From Ralstonia pickettii DTP0602 (GTDB lineage Bacteria; Pseudomonadota; Gammaproteobacteria; Burkholderiales; Burkholderiaceae), in the NCBI GenBank assembly GCA_000471925.1, contig CP006668.1:1984001-2048000 (forward strand): a stretch of 64,000 nucleotides of DNA, given 5' to 3'. The notes beneath the pieces were generated by a model, which made no database searches, had not been told where the DNA came from, and saw only the letters and a list, made by a program, of their open reading frames with translations. Position numbers and translations under genes: made by a program. Position 1 is the first letter of the stretch; each line of letters begins with the position of its first letter. Positions 27,292 through 37,492 of this stretch are shown here, one piece after another.

Positions 27292-28860
27292 TCAGGCCAC
27301 CTGCCGGTCCTGGCCGCCCCAGTAGCGGCTGCGAATGGCCTTGCGGTCGATCTTGCCCAGCGCGGTGAGCGGCAGTTCCGCCGCGAACACCACCTGCTTG
27401 GGCGCATTGACCACGCCCTTGTGCTGCGTCACGTGGCCGATCACGTCGGCCTCGGCAAGCACCGCGCCGGGCCGGGTGACGACGATGGCGGTGACCGCCT
27501 CGCCCCACTTCGGGTCCGGAATGCCGATCACCGCGGACATCGCGATGGCCGGGTGCTGCGCCAGGCAGTGCTCCACTTCGCTGGGGTACACATTGAAGCC
27601 CCCGCTGATGATCATGTCCTTGGCGCGGTCGACGAGGTACAGGTAACCTTCGCTGTCACAGCGGGCCATGTCGCCGGTATGCAGCCAGTCGCCGGCAAAG
27701 ACCTTGGCGTCCTCTTCCGGCCGGTTCAGGTAGCCGTCCATCACCAGCGGGCCACGCACGCACAGTTCGCCCACTTCGCCTGGCGCGACCTCACGCAGGT
27801 CGCGGTCCAGCAGCCGCACCTGGTTGCCGGTGATGACGCGGCCGCAGGAGCGCAGCCGCTCGGGGCGTGCGGGATCGTGGTCGTGCCGGCTCAGGTAGCT
27901 GATGCACATCGGCGCTTCCGCCTGCCCGTACACCTGGCCGAACACGGGCCCGATCCGGCGCAGCGCGTCGGCCAGCCGCACGGGCGCGATCGGCGCAGCG
28001 CCGTAGAGCACCAGTTCCAGGCTGGAGAGGTCGGCCGCATCGAGGCCGTCGCAATCGAGGAGTCCATAGATCTGCGTCGGGACCAGGAAAGTCAGGTTGA
28101 TGCGATGCTGCGCTACCCGGCGCAGGAAGTCGGCCGGGCTGAACTTGTCGCACAGGTAGACCGTGCCGCCGCGCAGCAGCGTCGGCAGGATCAGGCTGCC
28201 CGAGGCGTGCGAGATCGGCGTGGTCACCAGGTAGCGGATCTGTGCCGGCCACTCGTAGGTGGCCAGCATGTGCTGCAGCATCGTCACCGTGGTGCGATGC
28301 GTATGCAGGATGCCCTTGGAACGGCCGGTGGTACCGCCGGTATAGGAGAGCTTGCTGATTTCCGTGGGGTCGTCGCCGGCAGGGTATTCCGCCGCGTCGA
28401 ATGCCGCCGCCTCACTGGCCAGCCCGGCGCCGAATTCGCCGTCGTCCAGCGGCAGGATGCGCACCGCGGCGCTGGCCGCCAGCGCGCGGGCGCGCTCGGC
28501 GAAGCGCGCGTTGTCGACCACCAGCGCGCTGACCCCGGCGTCCTGCAGCACGAAGGCGTGATCCGCTTCCGACGCCATCGGATGCAGCGACACGCTCTTC
28601 AGCCCTGCAAGTTGTGCGGCAATGATCGCGGCCACCGCCTCGGCGCGGTTGCCCACCAGGAACCCGATGGCATCCTGCCGCGCCAGGCTCCTGGCGGCAA
28701 ACAGCCGCGCGAGGCGCGCGCACTGCTGCGCCAGCGCTTCATAACTCAGCGAAATGCCGTCGCCGACGACGGCGGGCACCCCGGGGCGGCTGCGCAGGGC
28801 CGCCGCATAAAGCTGGCCCACGGTCGCGCCGCCGTACAAAGCCGAAGCCTTACGGGTCAT
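27292..28860 (-). CDS. AMP-dependent acyl-CoA synthetase
   Basis: 522-residue ANL enzyme. The P-loop is SYTGGTTGRSKGILHTHRT; further motifs are GQAEAPM, DWLHTGDMA, DRAKDMIISGGFNVYPSEVE and the catalytic Lys in LTALGKIDRKAIR. It activates an unidentified carboxylate to its CoA ester. With the Bug gene downstream and a TetR regulator beyond, it may belong to a small uptake-and-activation cassette for an aliphatic or aromatic acid. It follows the oxalate core genes on the same strand but is separated by 279 bp with its own putative operators. Confidence 0.9.
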   Translation of the reverse strand: MTRKASALYGGATVGQLYAAALRSRPGVPAVVGDGISLSYEALAQQCARLARLFAARSLARQDAIGFLVGNRAEAVAAIIAAQLAGLKSVSLHPMASEADHAFVLQDAGVSALVVDNARFAERARALAASAAVRILPLDDGEFGAGLASEAAAFDAAEYPAGDDPTEISKLSYTGGTTGRSKGILHTHRTTVTMLQHMLATYEWPAQIRYLVTTPISHASGSLILPTLLRGGTVYLCDKFSPADFLRRVAQHRINLTFLVPTQIYGLLDCDGLDAADLSSLELVLYGAAPIAPVRLADALRRIGPVFGQVYGQAEAPMCISYLSRHDHDPARPERLRSCGRVITGNQVRLLDRDLREVAPGEVGELCVRGPLVMDGYLNRPEEDAKVFAGDWLHTGDMARCDSEGYLYLVDRAKDMIISGGFNVYPSEVEHCLAQHPAIAMSAVIGIPDPKWGEAVTAIVVTRPGAVLAEADVIGHVTQHKGVVNAPKQVVFAAELPLTALGKIDRKAIRSRYWGGQDRQVA

Positions 28861-28908
28861 GTTGTCTCCTCGCTTTGTTTTTTATCCGGGTTCCCAATGT
28901 AGGAGCCA

Positions 28909-28937
28909 TTTGGTACCACGTCAACGTTTTTGGTACC
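28909..28937. promoter_or_regulatory. Two GGTACC palindromes 20 bp apart upstream of the acyl-CoA synthetase
   Basis: TTTGGTACC at 28909-28917 and again at 28929-28937, exactly two helical turns apart and 49 bp before the start codon. Each is a GGTACC palindrome with flanking T/A extension. This is a likely operator pair for the TetR-family regulator at 25606. Confidence 0.5.
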
Positions 28938-29139
28938 GAAAAGGCCGGCATCGGCTACGCCGAAGCGACGCGGAATTCGCTCGGTGTGTCAGGTGTGCGG
29001 GATCGGGGGAGAGGCAGATGCGGGCAGCCCCGGACAGGGGCCACCGCCGGGATCAGGTGGTGCAGAACAGGCCAGGTCGAACCGGGCCATCCGGACACGG
29101 CCGCTGTGGGCCGGCCCGGGTTTCGAGCGAAGGGGCGTG

Positions 29140-29577
29140 CTAGGCCTGCTCCTTGATCTGGCTCTCCAGTTCGACGATGCGCTTCTTCAACGCCCGCTCT
29201 TCCTGGAAGCGCACGGTCTCGTCGCGGACCACGGCGACGATGCCAGTGATGGCGCCGGCGTCATCCTTGAGCAGCGCCACGGTGAAGGCGATCGACATCG
29301 ACTTGCCGTCCTTGTCGACCGCGGGCACCTTGAGCAGGTCGTGGCCGTAGCGGGTGATGCCGGTGGCCATGGTCTTGTCGTAGCCCTCCCAGTGGCGTCC
29401 GCGCAGGCGCTCCGGGATGATCAGGTCGAGCGACTGGCCCATGGCCTCGGCCTGGGTGTAGCCGAACATGCGCTCGGCTGCGGGATTCCACAGCGTGATG
29501 GCGCCCTTTGCGTCGGAAATAATGACGGCGTCGCCGATGGCGGACACCAGTTGCGCGTAATCGATCTGGTCTGGCAT
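29140..29577 (-). CDS. Stand-alone PAS-domain sensor protein
   Basis: 145 residues from the ATG at 29577, which has GAGGGA upstream. Almost the whole protein is one PAS domain (YAQLVSAIGDAVIISDAKGA, ITLWNPAAERMFGYTQAEAMG) with a PAC-like end, followed by a short C-terminal coiled coil (EERALKKRIVELESQIKEQ). There is no kinase, cyclase or DNA-binding domain. It lies 159 bp after the first formyl-CoA transferase gene on the same strand, so it may be the last gene of the oxc operon. A soluble redox or ligand sensor acting by dimerising with a partner is possible; the partner is unknown. Confidence 0.85.
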   Translation of the reverse strand: MPDQIDYAQLVSAIGDAVIISDAKGAITLWNPAAERMFGYTQAEAMGQSLDLIIPERLRGRHWEGYDKTMATGITRYGHDLLKVPAVDKDGKSMSIAFTVALLKDDAGAITGIVAVVRDETVRFQEERALKKRIVELESQIKEQA

Positions 29578-29736
29578 GGGGATTCCCTCTTTATCGGTCA
29601 TTGCCGCTTGGGTCGTTGCAAGCCTGTCGTTGCCATCAAGTTAGCGCGGCATGAAGCCGCTGCGCAAGTCAAAACGCCGGAGCCCGCTTGCGCGCGGCCC
29701 CGGCGTACGCACCGGCACATGTGCCGGCGGACGGCG

Positions 29737-30987
29737 TCAGATGACCTGGGACTCGCGCAGGCGCTTGATGTCGTCCGGACCGTAGCCCAGGCCGGCCAGC
29801 ACCTCCTCGCTATGCTCGCCCAGCAGCGGCGACCCGGTGATCTCCGGCTTCAGGTCGGAGAACTTGATCGGGCTGCCCACCGTCAGGTAGGTACCACGCT
29901 CCTTGTGCGGGACTTCGGTGATGCTGCCGCTCTCGCGCAGCGACGGATCCGCAGCGATCTCCTTCATCGACAGCACCGGCGAGCACGGGATGTCATGCTT
30001 GCGCAGGATGTCCACCGCCTCGTACTTGGTCTTGTCGGCGAGCCAGTCCTCGATGGTCTTGAAGATATCGAAGATATGCGGCTGGCGTGCCTTGGCCGTG
30101 CTGTAGTTGGGATCGTCGATCCATTCCGGCTTGCCCAGCGCCTTGCAGATCGGCTCCCAGGCGTGGCCCTGGATGGTGAAGTAGATATAGGCGTTGGGGT
30201 CGGTCTCCCAGCCCTTGCACTTCAGCACCCAGCCCGGCTGTCCGCCGCCGCCCGCGTTGCCGCCGCGCGGCACCACGTCGCTGAAGCTGCCATGCGGATA
30301 CTGCGGATACTCCTCCAGGAAGCCCAGGCGGTCCAGGCGCTGCTGGTCGCGCAGCTTGACGCGGCAAAGGTTGAGCACGGCGTCCTGCATCGACACGGCC
30401 ACCTTCTGGCCCTTGCCGGTCTTGTCGCGGCCGATCAGCGCGGTGAGGATGCCAATGGCCAGGTGCATGCCGGTGTTGGAATCGCCCAGCGCCGCGGCGG
30501 ATACCGTCGGCGGGCCGTCCCAGAAGCCCGTGGTCGAAGCCGCGCCGCCGGCGCACTGGGCTACGTTTTCGTAGACCTTCAGGTCTTCATAGTGGTGGCC
30601 GTCGCTGAAGCCCTTGACCGAAGCCACGATCATCTTCGGGTTCAGCTCGTTGATGCGCTCCCACGAGAAGCCCATGCGGTCCAGCGCGCCCGGGCCGAAG
30701 TTCTCGACCAGCACATCCGACTCGCGGATCAGCTGCTCCAGGATCTTCTTGCCGTCCGGCTTCTTGGTATCCAGCGTCAGGCTGCGCTTGTTGGAGTTGA
30801 GCATGGTGAAGTACAGCGCATCGACGTCCGGGATGTCGCGCAGCTGGGTGCGCGTCACATCGCCGGAACCGGGGCGCTCGACCTTGATCACGTCTGCGCC
30901 GAACCACGCGAGAAGCTGCGTGCAGGCGGGACCGGCCTGGACGTGCGTGAAGTCAATGATCTTGATGCCGTTGAGCGGGAGGTTCAC
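29737..30987 (-). CDS. frc: Formyl-CoA:oxalate CoA-transferase, copy 1
   Basis: 416 residues, class III CoA-transferase. Catalytic Asp in LGDSNTGMH (Asp169 in the Oxalobacter enzyme), Gln in FTHVQAGP (Gln17), and the glycine loop GGGGQP are all present. It moves CoA from formyl-CoA to oxalate, giving oxalyl-CoA for the decarboxylase. It lies 42 bp downstream of oxc on the same strand, so the two steps are co-expressed. Family length about 428; complete. Confidence 0.94.
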   Translation of the reverse strand: MNLPLNGIKIIDFTHVQAGPACTQLLAWFGADVIKVERPGSGDVTRTQLRDIPDVDALYFTMLNSNKRSLTLDTKKPDGKKILEQLIRESDVLVENFGPGALDRMGFSWERINELNPKMIVASVKGFSDGHHYEDLKVYENVAQCAGGAASTTGFWDGPPTVSAAALGDSNTGMHLAIGILTALIGRDKTGKGQKVAVSMQDAVLNLCRVKLRDQQRLDRLGFLEEYPQYPHGSFSDVVPRGGNAGGGGQPGWVLKCKGWETDPNAYIYFTIQGHAWEPICKALGKPEWIDDPNYSTAKARQPHIFDIFKTIEDWLADKTKYEAVDILRKHDIPCSPVLSMKEIAADPSLRESGSITEVPHKERGTYLTVGSPIKFSDLKPEITGSPLLGEHSEEVLAGLGYGPDDIKRLRESQVI

Positions 30988-31029
30988 TTTCGTTCTCCTA
31001 TTGGATCAGAGGGGTGAAATTCGGGTGAA

Positions 31030-32769
31030 TTACTTCTTGGCCGAGCTTTGCGGATTCAGATTGGTCAGACGACCGCTTTCGGTGCCGGCAGCCGGGTCGA
31101 TGACGGCATTGACCAGCGTGGGCTTGCCCGACCGCAGGGCTTCGTTCACCGCAGCTTCGAGTTCCGCCGGCGTGGTGACGTTGTGACCGACGCCACCGAA
31201 CGCTTCCATCATCTTGTCGTAGCGCGCGCCCGGAACGAACGTCGTGACGGCCGGATCCTTGCCGCCGGTCGGATTCACGTCGATACCCTTGTAGACGCCG
31301 TTGTTGTTGAAAATGACGATGCAGACCGGCAGGTTGTAACGGCAGATCGTCTCGACTTCCATGCCCGAGAAACCGAACGCACTGTCACCGCACAGCGCCA
31401 GCACCGGCTTGCCAGTCTCGACCGCCGCGGCGACCGCGTAGCCCATGCCCACGCCCATCACGCCCCAGGTGCCCACGTCAAGGCGCTTGCGCGGCTCGTA
31501 CATGTCGATCACGGCACGGGCGTAGTCCAGCGTGTTGGCGCCTTCGTTGACGAACGAGATGCCCGGGTTGGCCTTGACCACATCCTTCAGCACGTTCAGC
31601 GCACCGTGGAAGTTCATCGGCGAGACATCCTTGGCCTTGGCCAGGGTCTCGGCCATCTTCGCCAGGTTCTTGTCCTTGCGTTCGTCCACCGCGTTCAGCC
31701 ACTCGGCGCCCGGCTTGGCAAAGTCGTTGCCGACCTTGTCGAGGATCGCCGACACGCACGAACCAATGTCACCCACCACCGGCGCGGCGATGGCAACGTT
31801 GCTGTCCATCTCGGTCGGCGCGATGTCGATCTGGATGAATTGCTTCGGGCCACCCCAGGTCTTGCCCTTGCCGTGCGACAGCAGCCAGTTCAGGCGGGCG
31901 CCGACCAGCAACACCACGTCAGCTTCAGCCAGCACATACGAGCGTGCGGCCGAGGCCGATTGCGGGTGTGTATCGGGCAGCAGGCCCTTGGCCATCGACA
32001 TCGGCAGGTATGGAATGCCCGTCTTCTCGACCAGCGTGCGGATATCCGCATCGGCGCGTGCGTAAGCGGCACCCTTGCCCAGCAGGATCAGCGGGCGCTT
32101 GGCGTTCTTCAGCAGCGCGACGGCACGGTCGACCGAGTCCGGTGCAGGCAGTTGGCGCGGGGCCGGATCCACCACCTTGATCAGCGACTTGCGGCCCTTC
32201 TCGGCTTCCATCGACTGGCCCAGCAGCTTGGCCGGCAGGTCCAGATACACACCGCCCGGACGGCCCGACACGGCGGCACGAATAGCACGCGCGATCCCGA
32301 CACCAATGTCTTCAGCGTGCAGCACGCGGAAGGCAGCCTTGGCGTGCGGACGGGCGATGGCCAGCTGGTCCATCTCTTCGTAGTCACCCTGCTGCAAATC
32401 GACGATCTCGCGCTCGCTCGAACCGCTGATCAGGATCATCGGGAAGCAGTTGGTGGTCGCATGCGCCAGCGCCGTCAGCCCGTTCAGGAAGCCGGGCGCA
32501 GAAACGGTCAGGCACACGCCCGGCTTTTGCGTGAGAAAGCCGGCAATCGCTGCTGCGTTGCCTGCGTTCTGCTCGTGACGGAAGCTGATGACGCGCATGC
32601 CGTTGGCCTGCGCGAGACGAGCCAGATCGGTGACCGGAATGCCGGGCAGCCCGTAGATGTTTTCGATGCCGTTCAGCTTCAGCGCGTCGATGACCAGATG
32701 AAAACCATCGGTTTGTGCCTGATGTTCTTCCGCGGCGTGACGCTGCAACTCGTTTCCGACTTCTGCCAT
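31030..32769 (-). CDS. oxc: Oxalyl-CoA decarboxylase
   Basis: 579-residue thiamine-diphosphate enzyme. Segments seen are [15 protein letters not shown] and [20 protein letters not shown] (catalytic Glu region) in the N-terminal domain, a central domain, and the ThDP motif [30 protein letters not shown] in the C-terminal domain. It decarboxylates oxalyl-CoA to formyl-CoA and CO2 in the cytoplasm. Its transcript is preceded by a tiny ORF and by the oxalate-regulon operator. The AAGGAAGC before the ATG is a reasonable ribosome-binding site. Confidence 0.95.
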   Translation of the reverse strand: MAEVGNELQRHAAEEHQAQTDGFHLVIDALKLNGIENIYGLPGIPVTDLARLAQANGMRVISFRHEQNAGNAAAIAGFLTQKPGVCLTVSAPGFLNGLTALAHATTNCFPMILISGSSEREIVDLQQGDYEEMDQLAIARPHAKAAFRVLHAEDIGVGIARAIRAAVSGRPGGVYLDLPAKLLGQSMEAEKGRKSLIKVVDPAPRQLPAPDSVDRAVALLKNAKRPLILLGKGAAYARADADIRTLVEKTGIPYLPMSMAKGLLPDTHPQSASAARSYVLAEADVVLLVGARLNWLLSHGKGKTWGGPKQFIQIDIAPTEMDSNVAIAAPVVGDIGSCVSAILDKVGNDFAKPGAEWLNAVDERKDKNLAKMAETLAKAKDVSPMNFHGALNVLKDVVKANPGISFVNEGANTLDYARAVIDMYEPRKRLDVGTWGVMGVGMGYAVAAAVETGKPVLALCGDSAFGFSGMEVETICRYNLPVCIVIFNNNGVYKGIDVNPTGGKDPAVTTFVPGARYDKMMEAFGGVGHNVTTPAELEAAVNEALRSGKPTLVNAVIDPAAGTESGRLTNLNPQSSAKK

Positions 32770-32811
32770 GGTTGCTTCCTTCTAGACAAATTGACTGGGG
32801 TTGGAATTTTT

Positions 32812-32871
32812 CTATTCCAGGGTGTCTTCCGCGGTGGTGCTCTCGGCCAACTTCGCTACGACTTCGGACAT
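32812..32871 (-). CDS. Tiny leader ORF of the oxc operon (19 residues)
   Basis: Encodes MSEVVAKLAESTTAEDTLE and then a stop. It has the ribosome-binding site GAGGAGA 8 bp before the ATG. Its N-terminus and DNA leader match the 47-residue ORF that heads the second frc operon (38752-38895): both begin MSEVV and contain STTA-DTL. It ends 42 bp before oxc. It may be a truncated copy of the longer peptide or a leader peptide. Unknown function; too short for confident gene prediction. Confidence 0.5.
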   Translation of the reverse strand: MSEVVAKLAESTTAEDTLE

Positions 32872-32987
32872 GTCTTGGTCTCCTCGTTGAACTCTGCTTT
32901 TCGCCGGGCTCAGGTCCTGTGCCTCTCGCCGCTAGTTGCTGCCCGTTTGCCTCGCGGCGCCCGATCGTTTCAGCCGATCTTGATGAC

Positions 32988-33007
32988 ATACGGTATGTGA
33001 TATATCA
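32988..33007 (-). promoter_or_regulatory. Oxalate-regulon operator upstream of the oxc operon
   Basis: ATACGGTATGTGATATATCA, identical to the sites at 19502 and 38942. Flanking bases CTTGATGAC before and GAA after are also shared with 38942, giving about 30 identical bases. Confidence 0.85.
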
Positions 33008-33184
33008 GAACGGCGCAAGAAGAATTTCTACTGACTCTTCAACTTTCGTCGGTGCGGCGCAGCAATCTTGCAGGCTACTGCTGCTAAATCAGGGCAATTA
33101 CTTAGTGCTAGCCATTGATGCGCGAACGACACAGATTGTCGACCCGCGATCCACGACAGGAAATACGCCCGTCACGTCGCCTTA

Positions 33185-33200
33185 GATATATCACATACCA
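33185..33200 (+). promoter_or_regulatory. Second, inverted oxalate-regulon site
   Basis: GATATATCACATACCA, the same element in opposite orientation, about 195 bp upstream of the oxc-proximal site. The frc2 operon has the same two-site layout (38942 and 39116). Confidence 0.65.
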
Positions 33201-33366
33201 CCATTCCAGTGACAATTTGGCTCACTGAAAAGGCTTGTCATGGCCCTGGCTCCCTTCGGAAGCCACGTCCTCCACTAATAGAAGTGGTCAGTCGTCAGCC
33301 CGAGGCCCGGTCACACCGCGCCAGGCCTCTCTACCGCTAAATCCGCATCACGCACCGTGACCGGTG

Positions 33367-33475
33367 CCTGGCATTGTTGCGCATGAAACCGTGGATTGAT
33401 GCTACCTGAAGCTTAATTTGCCAAGTCTTAAAGTTTTTTATCGTATCTATTCACGACCGTTTATACACCGCACGA
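33367..33475 (+). repeat. Orphan copy of the oxlT2-lysR promoter region
   Basis: Aligns without gaps to about 23155-23260: shared blocks are GATTGATGCTAC, TGAA, then 24 diverged bases, AAAGTTTTTTATCGT, TATT, ACGA, CGTTTATA and GCAC, with constant spacing. The ATCGT-N8-ACGA inverted repeat is kept. No lysR gene follows; the next gene is the 3' end of pntB. Probably a leftover of a duplicated and deleted regulator unit. Confidence 0.7.
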
Positions 33476-33535
33476 TCGGCATGAAATGCCCCGGCGGTGT
33501 TCCATAGCTTCCCGTCCATGGAACACCGCCCCGTC

Positions 33536-34933
33536 TCAGGCAGGCGCTTCTTCGAGCTGCCGCAGCAAGGCATCGACGCTGCCCTTGGCGTCGCCGAACC
33601 ACATCCGCGTGTTGTCCTTGTAGAACAACGGATTGTCGACCCCGGCATAGCCCGCGGCCATGCTGCGCTTGGACACCACCACGGTCCTGGCCTTCCACAC
33701 CTCCAGCACCGGCATGCCGGCAATGGGGCTGGCGGGATCTTCCAGCGCGCCCGGGTTGACGATATCGTTGGCGCCCACCACCAGCACCACGTCGGCCTTC
33801 TCGAAGTCGTCGTTGATCTCCTCCATCTCGAGCACGATGTCGTATGGCACCCGAGCCTCGGCCAGCAGCACGTTCATATGCCCGGGCAAACGGCCCGCCA
33901 CCGGGTGGATGCCGAAGCGGACGTTGACCCCCTGCGCGCGCAGCCGCCGCGCGATCTCGCTGATGGTGCCCTGCGCCTGCGCCACCGCCATGCCGTAGCC
34001 CGGCACGATGATGACGTCGCTGGCATCCTTGAGCAGGTTGCCGACTTCCTCGCTCGACACTGGCAGCACCTCGCCCTGCTCTGTCGCCGCCCCCTGCGCC
34101 TGCACCGCGCCGAAGCCCCCCAGGATCACCGACAGGAACTTGCGGTTCATCGCCTTGCACATGATGTAGCTGAGGATGGCGCCGCTCGATCCGACCAGCG
34201 CGCCGGTGATGATCAGCAGGTCGTTGCCCAGCATGAAACCGGTGGCCGCCGCGGCCCAGCCGGAATAGCTGTTCAGCATCGACACCACCACCGGCATGTC
34301 GGCGCCGCCGATGGCCAGCACCAGGTGCGCGCCGACCAGCAGCGCGATCCCGGTCATGACCGCCAGCGGCACCAGCCCCTGCTGCGGATCGGCAGCGCTG
34401 AGGAAGCTATACCCCAGCCACACGCACACCAGCAGCGCGCCGGCGTTGAGCATGTGGCGGCCCGGCAGCAGCATCGGCTTGCCGCCCATGGTGCCCTGCA
34501 GCTTCAGGAAGGCGATGATCGAGCCGGTGAAGGTGACCGCGCCGATCAGGATGCCGAGGTAGGTCTCGACCTCGTGGATCACCTTCTCCGCGCCGGCGAG
34601 CTTGGTCGGCTCCAGGTAGCTGGCATAGCCCACCAGCACCGCGGCCAGGCCGACGAAGCTGTGCAGCACCGCCACCAGCTGCGGCATCTGCGTCATCTCC
34701 ACGCGCTTGGCCAGCATCGAGCCGGCGATGCCGCCCGCCAGCATCGCGCCGATGATGATGGCGATGCCGTCGGGGCTGCCGGCCAGCACGGTGGTCGCGA
34801 TCGCGATCACCATGCCGGCGATGCCCAGCATGTTGCCGCGCCGCGCGGTGTCGGGATGGCTCAGGCCGCTCAGGCTGAGGATGAACAGCGCACTGGCGCT
34901 CAGGTAAGCGATATTGCTGATTCCGGAAGGCAT
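33536..34933 (-). CDS. pntB: NAD(P) transhydrogenase subunit beta
   Basis: 465 residues. About 8-9 membrane segments lie in the first 270 residues (domain II), followed by the NADP(H)-binding domain III with [43 protein letters not shown] and [11 protein letters not shown]. With PntA it uses the proton-motive force to reduce NADP with NADH. It starts 16 bp after pntA. NADPH supply fits growth on oxalate/formate, where the only dehydrogenase product is NADH. Confidence 0.95.
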   Translation of the reverse strand: MPSGISNIAYLSASALFILSLSGLSHPDTARRGNMLGIAGMVIAIATTVLAGSPDGIAIIIGAMLAGGIAGSMLAKRVEMTQMPQLVAVLHSFVGLAAVLVGYASYLEPTKLAGAEKVIHEVETYLGILIGAVTFTGSIIAFLKLQGTMGGKPMLLPGRHMLNAGALLVCVWLGYSFLSAADPQQGLVPLAVMTGIALLVGAHLVLAIGGADMPVVVSMLNSYSGWAAAATGFMLGNDLLIITGALVGSSGAILSYIMCKAMNRKFLSVILGGFGAVQAQGAATEQGEVLPVSSEEVGNLLKDASDVIIVPGYGMAVAQAQGTISEIARRLRAQGVNVRFGIHPVAGRLPGHMNVLLAEARVPYDIVLEMEEINDDFEKADVVLVVGANDIVNPGALEDPASPIAGMPVLEVWKARTVVVSKRSMAAGYAGVDNPLFYKDNTRMWFGDAKGSVDALLRQLEEAPA

Positions 34934-34949
34934 GGCTGTCTCCTTGGCC

Positions 34950-36512
34950 TTAATCTCGCTGGAACATCTTCAGCATGCGTTGCGTGACCAGGAAGCCGCC
35001 GGCGATATTGATGGTGGCGACAAACACCGCGCAGCCCGCAATAACCGCCGTCACCAACGACGGCTTGCCCAGCTGCACCAGCGCCCCCACCACGATGATC
35101 CCGCTGATGGCATTGGTCACGCTCATCAACGGCGTATGCAGCGCGGCGGTGACGTTCCACACGACCTGGTAGCCGACGAAGATCGCCAGCACGAACACCG
35201 TGAAATGCGCCATGAATGTCGGCGGCGCGACCGCGCCCAGGCCGAGCAGCGCAGCCGCCGCCAGCGCCAGCGCGACTAGCGTCACGCCGGTACGGCTTGG
35301 CGGCTCGGGGGCTTCCGCTTGCACCGGTGGCGTCGCGGCCGGCGCCTGCTGTTGCGGGATGGCCACCGTCAGCGGCGGCGGTGGCCACGTCACCGCGCCC
35401 TGGTGCAGCACCGTGGCGCCGCGGATCATCTCGTCATCCATATCGACCACGAGCTGCCCGTCCTTGCCCGGCGTCAGCTCGGTCAGCAGGTGGCGGATAT
35501 TGGTGGCGTAGAGCTGGCTGGCCTGCGCCGCCATGCGGCTGGGCAGGTCGGTATAGCCGATGATCGTCACGCCGTTGCGGCGCACCGATTCCCCAGGCTC
35601 GGTCAGCACGCAGTTGCCGCCCTGCTCCGCGGCCAGGTCCACCACCACGCTGCCCGCGCGCATCAGGCCAACGGTGCCGGCCTCGAGCAGCTTCGGGGCG
35701 GGCTTGCCCGGGATCAGCGCGGTCGTGATGATGATGTCGACCTCGCGTGCCTGCTCGGCAAAGAGGCGCATCTCCGCCTCGATAAACGCGGGACTCATCT
35801 CCTTGGCATAGCCGCCGCTGCCACTGCCGTCTTCCTCGATCTCAACCGTGAGGAACTCGGCGCCAAGGCTTTCGATCTGCTGGCGCACCACCGGCCGCGT
35901 ATCGAAGGCGCGCACCACCGCGCCCAGGCTGCGCGCCGCGCCGATCGCCGCCAGCCCCGCCACGCCCGCGCCGATCACCAGCACGCGCGCCGGCGGGATC
36001 TTTCCCGCCGCCGTGATCTGCCCGGCGAAGGGACGGCCGAAGGCATGGGCGGCCTCGATCACCGCGCGGTAGCCCGCCATATTGGCCATCGAGCTGAGGG
36101 CATCGAGCTTTTGCGCGCGCGAGATGCGCGGCACGCAATCCATCGCCAGCACCGTCGCGCCGCGCTGCGTCAGCCGCTCCAGCATCGCCATCTGCTGCGC
36201 CGGCCAGACAAAGCCGATCAGCGTGGCGTGCTTCTTCAGCAGCGCCGCCTCTTCCACGCCCAGGCTGGGATGGACCTGCGGCGGGCGCACCTTGATCACC
36301 ACGTCGACCGACGCCCACAGGCTGGCCGCATCGACAATGGCCGCGCCGGCGGCGCGATAGTCATCGTCGGAGAACGAGGCCTCCTGGCCCGCGCCGGTTT
36401 CTACCGCCACCTGGTAGCCGAGCTTGAGCAGTTCCCTGACCGAGTCCGGGGTGGCGGCGACGCGCCGCTCTCCCGGATGGACCTCGCGTGGCACACCGAT
36501 CGTCATTGGCAT
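34950..36512 (-). CDS. pntA: NAD(P) transhydrogenase subunit alpha
   Basis: 520 residues from the ATG at 36512, which has AGGA about 10 bp upstream; a GTG at 36521 is an alternative start. The N-terminal alanine-dehydrogenase/PNT domain I binds NAD(H) ([41 protein letters not shown]). A Pro/Ala-rich linker near residue 400 leads to four membrane segments ([19 protein letters not shown] onward). Single-chain alpha subunit as in E. coli, not split into PntAA/PntAB. It follows the FAH-family gene in the same direction. Confidence 0.94.
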   Translation of the reverse strand: MPMTIGVPREVHPGERRVAATPDSVRELLKLGYQVAVETGAGQEASFSDDDYRAAGAAIVDAASLWASVDVVIKVRPPQVHPSLGVEEAALLKKHATLIGFVWPAQQMAMLERLTQRGATVLAMDCVPRISRAQKLDALSSMANMAGYRAVIEAAHAFGRPFAGQITAAGKIPPARVLVIGAGVAGLAAIGAARSLGAVVRAFDTRPVVRQQIESLGAEFLTVEIEEDGSGSGGYAKEMSPAFIEAEMRLFAEQAREVDIIITTALIPGKPAPKLLEAGTVGLMRAGSVVVDLAAEQGGNCVLTEPGESVRRNGVTIIGYTDLPSRMAAQASQLYATNIRHLLTELTPGKDGQLVVDMDDEMIRGATVLHQGAVTWPPPPLTVAIPQQQAPAATPPVQAEAPEPPSRTGVTLVALALAAAALLGLGAVAPPTFMAHFTVFVLAIFVGYQVVWNVTAALHTPLMSVTNAISGIIVVGALVQLGKPSLVTAVIAGCAVFVATINIAGGFLVTQRMLKMFQRD

Positions 36513-36548
36513 GGCATTCACCGTCCTGTATGTGAGTGCGGACGGCGT

Positions 36549-37331
36549 TCAGCCGTGCACGTGGTTGACCAGCGAGCCGATGCCCGCGATCGCCACCTCC
36601 ACCACCGCGCCGTCCTTCATCGAGCCCACGCCGAGCGAAGTGCCGACCGCGATCACATCGCCCGGCATCAGCGTCAGGTCCTGCGAGATGCGGCTGACCT
36701 GCTCCTCGGGCGAAAAGATCATGTCCGACAGCGGGTAGTTCTGCCGCTCCACGCCGTCCAGGCGCGTCACCACGCTGGCCGCCTTCCAGTTGAAGCCGGT
36801 GACGATGGCCGGGCCGACGCAGCCGAAGGTGTCGAAGCCCTTGGCGCGCGTCCACTGCGGGAAGTTGGGGTCGGCGGTGATCAGCTCGGCCGCGGTGACG
36901 TCGTTGACGATGGTGTAGCCGAAGATATGCGCGCCCGCTTCCGCCACCGACACGTTACGCGCCATCTTGCCGATGACGATGCCGAGCTCGCCCTCATAGA
37001 CGATCTTGCCGTCATAGCTCTTGGGGCGCTGCACCGCGTCGCCGGGTCCGGCCAGCGACGATGCCGGCTTGATCAGGAACAGCGGGTGCGTGGGCACGGG
37101 CTTTTCCAGCTTGCGGGCGAGCGCGTGGAAGTTGTTCCACAGCGCCACCACCTTGCCGGGCTCGCAGGGTGCCAGCAGTGTCAGCGCCGCGCGCTCGTGC
37201 ACGGCACCCGTCGGGGCGGGGTCGTTGAAACCATCACCGTCGTATTCGACGACGCGGCTGCCATCGGGTCCATCCAGACGGCCATGGGCGATGCGGCCGT
37301 CAGCGCGGCGAAAGCGTATCCAGGTTTGCAC
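36549..37331 (-). CDS. Fumarylacetoacetate hydrolase (FAH) family protein
   Basis: 260 residues. The FAH-fold metal-binding signature is seen as YEGELGIVIGK (Glu ligands) and GYTIVNDVTAAEL, with PGDVIAVGTSLGVGS near the C-terminus. Family members hydrolyse or decarboxylate C-C bonds of 2-oxo or acyl-pyruvate compounds and include oxaloacetate decarboxylases. Its place between frc copy 2 and pntA in one operon is unusual and suggests a function in C2/C4 dicarboxylate metabolism, such as oxaloacetate or hydroxy-oxo-acid turnover. The actual substrate is unknown. Confidence 0.88.
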   Translation of the reverse strand: MQTWIRFRRADGRIAHGRLDGPDGSRVVEYDGDGFNDPAPTGAVHERAALTLLAPCEPGKVVALWNNFHALARKLEKPVPTHPLFLIKPASSLAGPGDAVQRPKSYDGKIVYEGELGIVIGKMARNVSVAEAGAHIFGYTIVNDVTAAELITADPNFPQWTRAKGFDTFGCVGPAIVTGFNWKAASVVTRLDGVERQNYPLSDMIFSPEEQVSRISQDLTLMPGDVIAVGTSLGVGSMKDGAVVEVAIAGIGSLVNHVHG

Positions 37332-37437
37332 AACGTGCTCCTTGCGCAGGCAAAAGGGGGGCTTGCCTGCTCCGTGATGGGTTGCAGGATATTGGAAGAG
37401 AAAAAGGAATTCGGGGCGGCGCGCGCGCCTTGCCTGT

Positions 37438-37461
37438 CATTCCCGCGCAGGCGGGAACGAC
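37438..37461. repeat. REP-like extragenic palindrome
   Basis: CATTCCCGCGCAGGCGGGAACG, with stem TTCCCGC/GCGGGAA, is of the type scattered between genes in many beta- and gammaproteobacteria. It lies in the 161-bp gap between frc copy 2 and the FAH gene and could attenuate transcription into pntAB. Confidence 0.65.
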
Positions 37462-37492
37462 ATGGTGGCAAGGCGTCGCGTCGGTCGCTACC

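Larger units (their letters stand above)
33008..33535. other. Gene-free region between the oxc promoter and pntB
   Basis: 528 bases with no supported coding frame. It contains the distal inverted operator at 33185 and a diverged copy of the oxlT2/lysR promoter region at 33367-33475. The rest shows no further structure. Confidence 0.6.

Noticed and set aside
31048..33000. 650-codon open frame opposite oxc
   Set aside because: Low-complexity His/Arg/Gln-rich translation; the minus strand encodes oxalyl-CoA decarboxylase with intact ThDP motifs.
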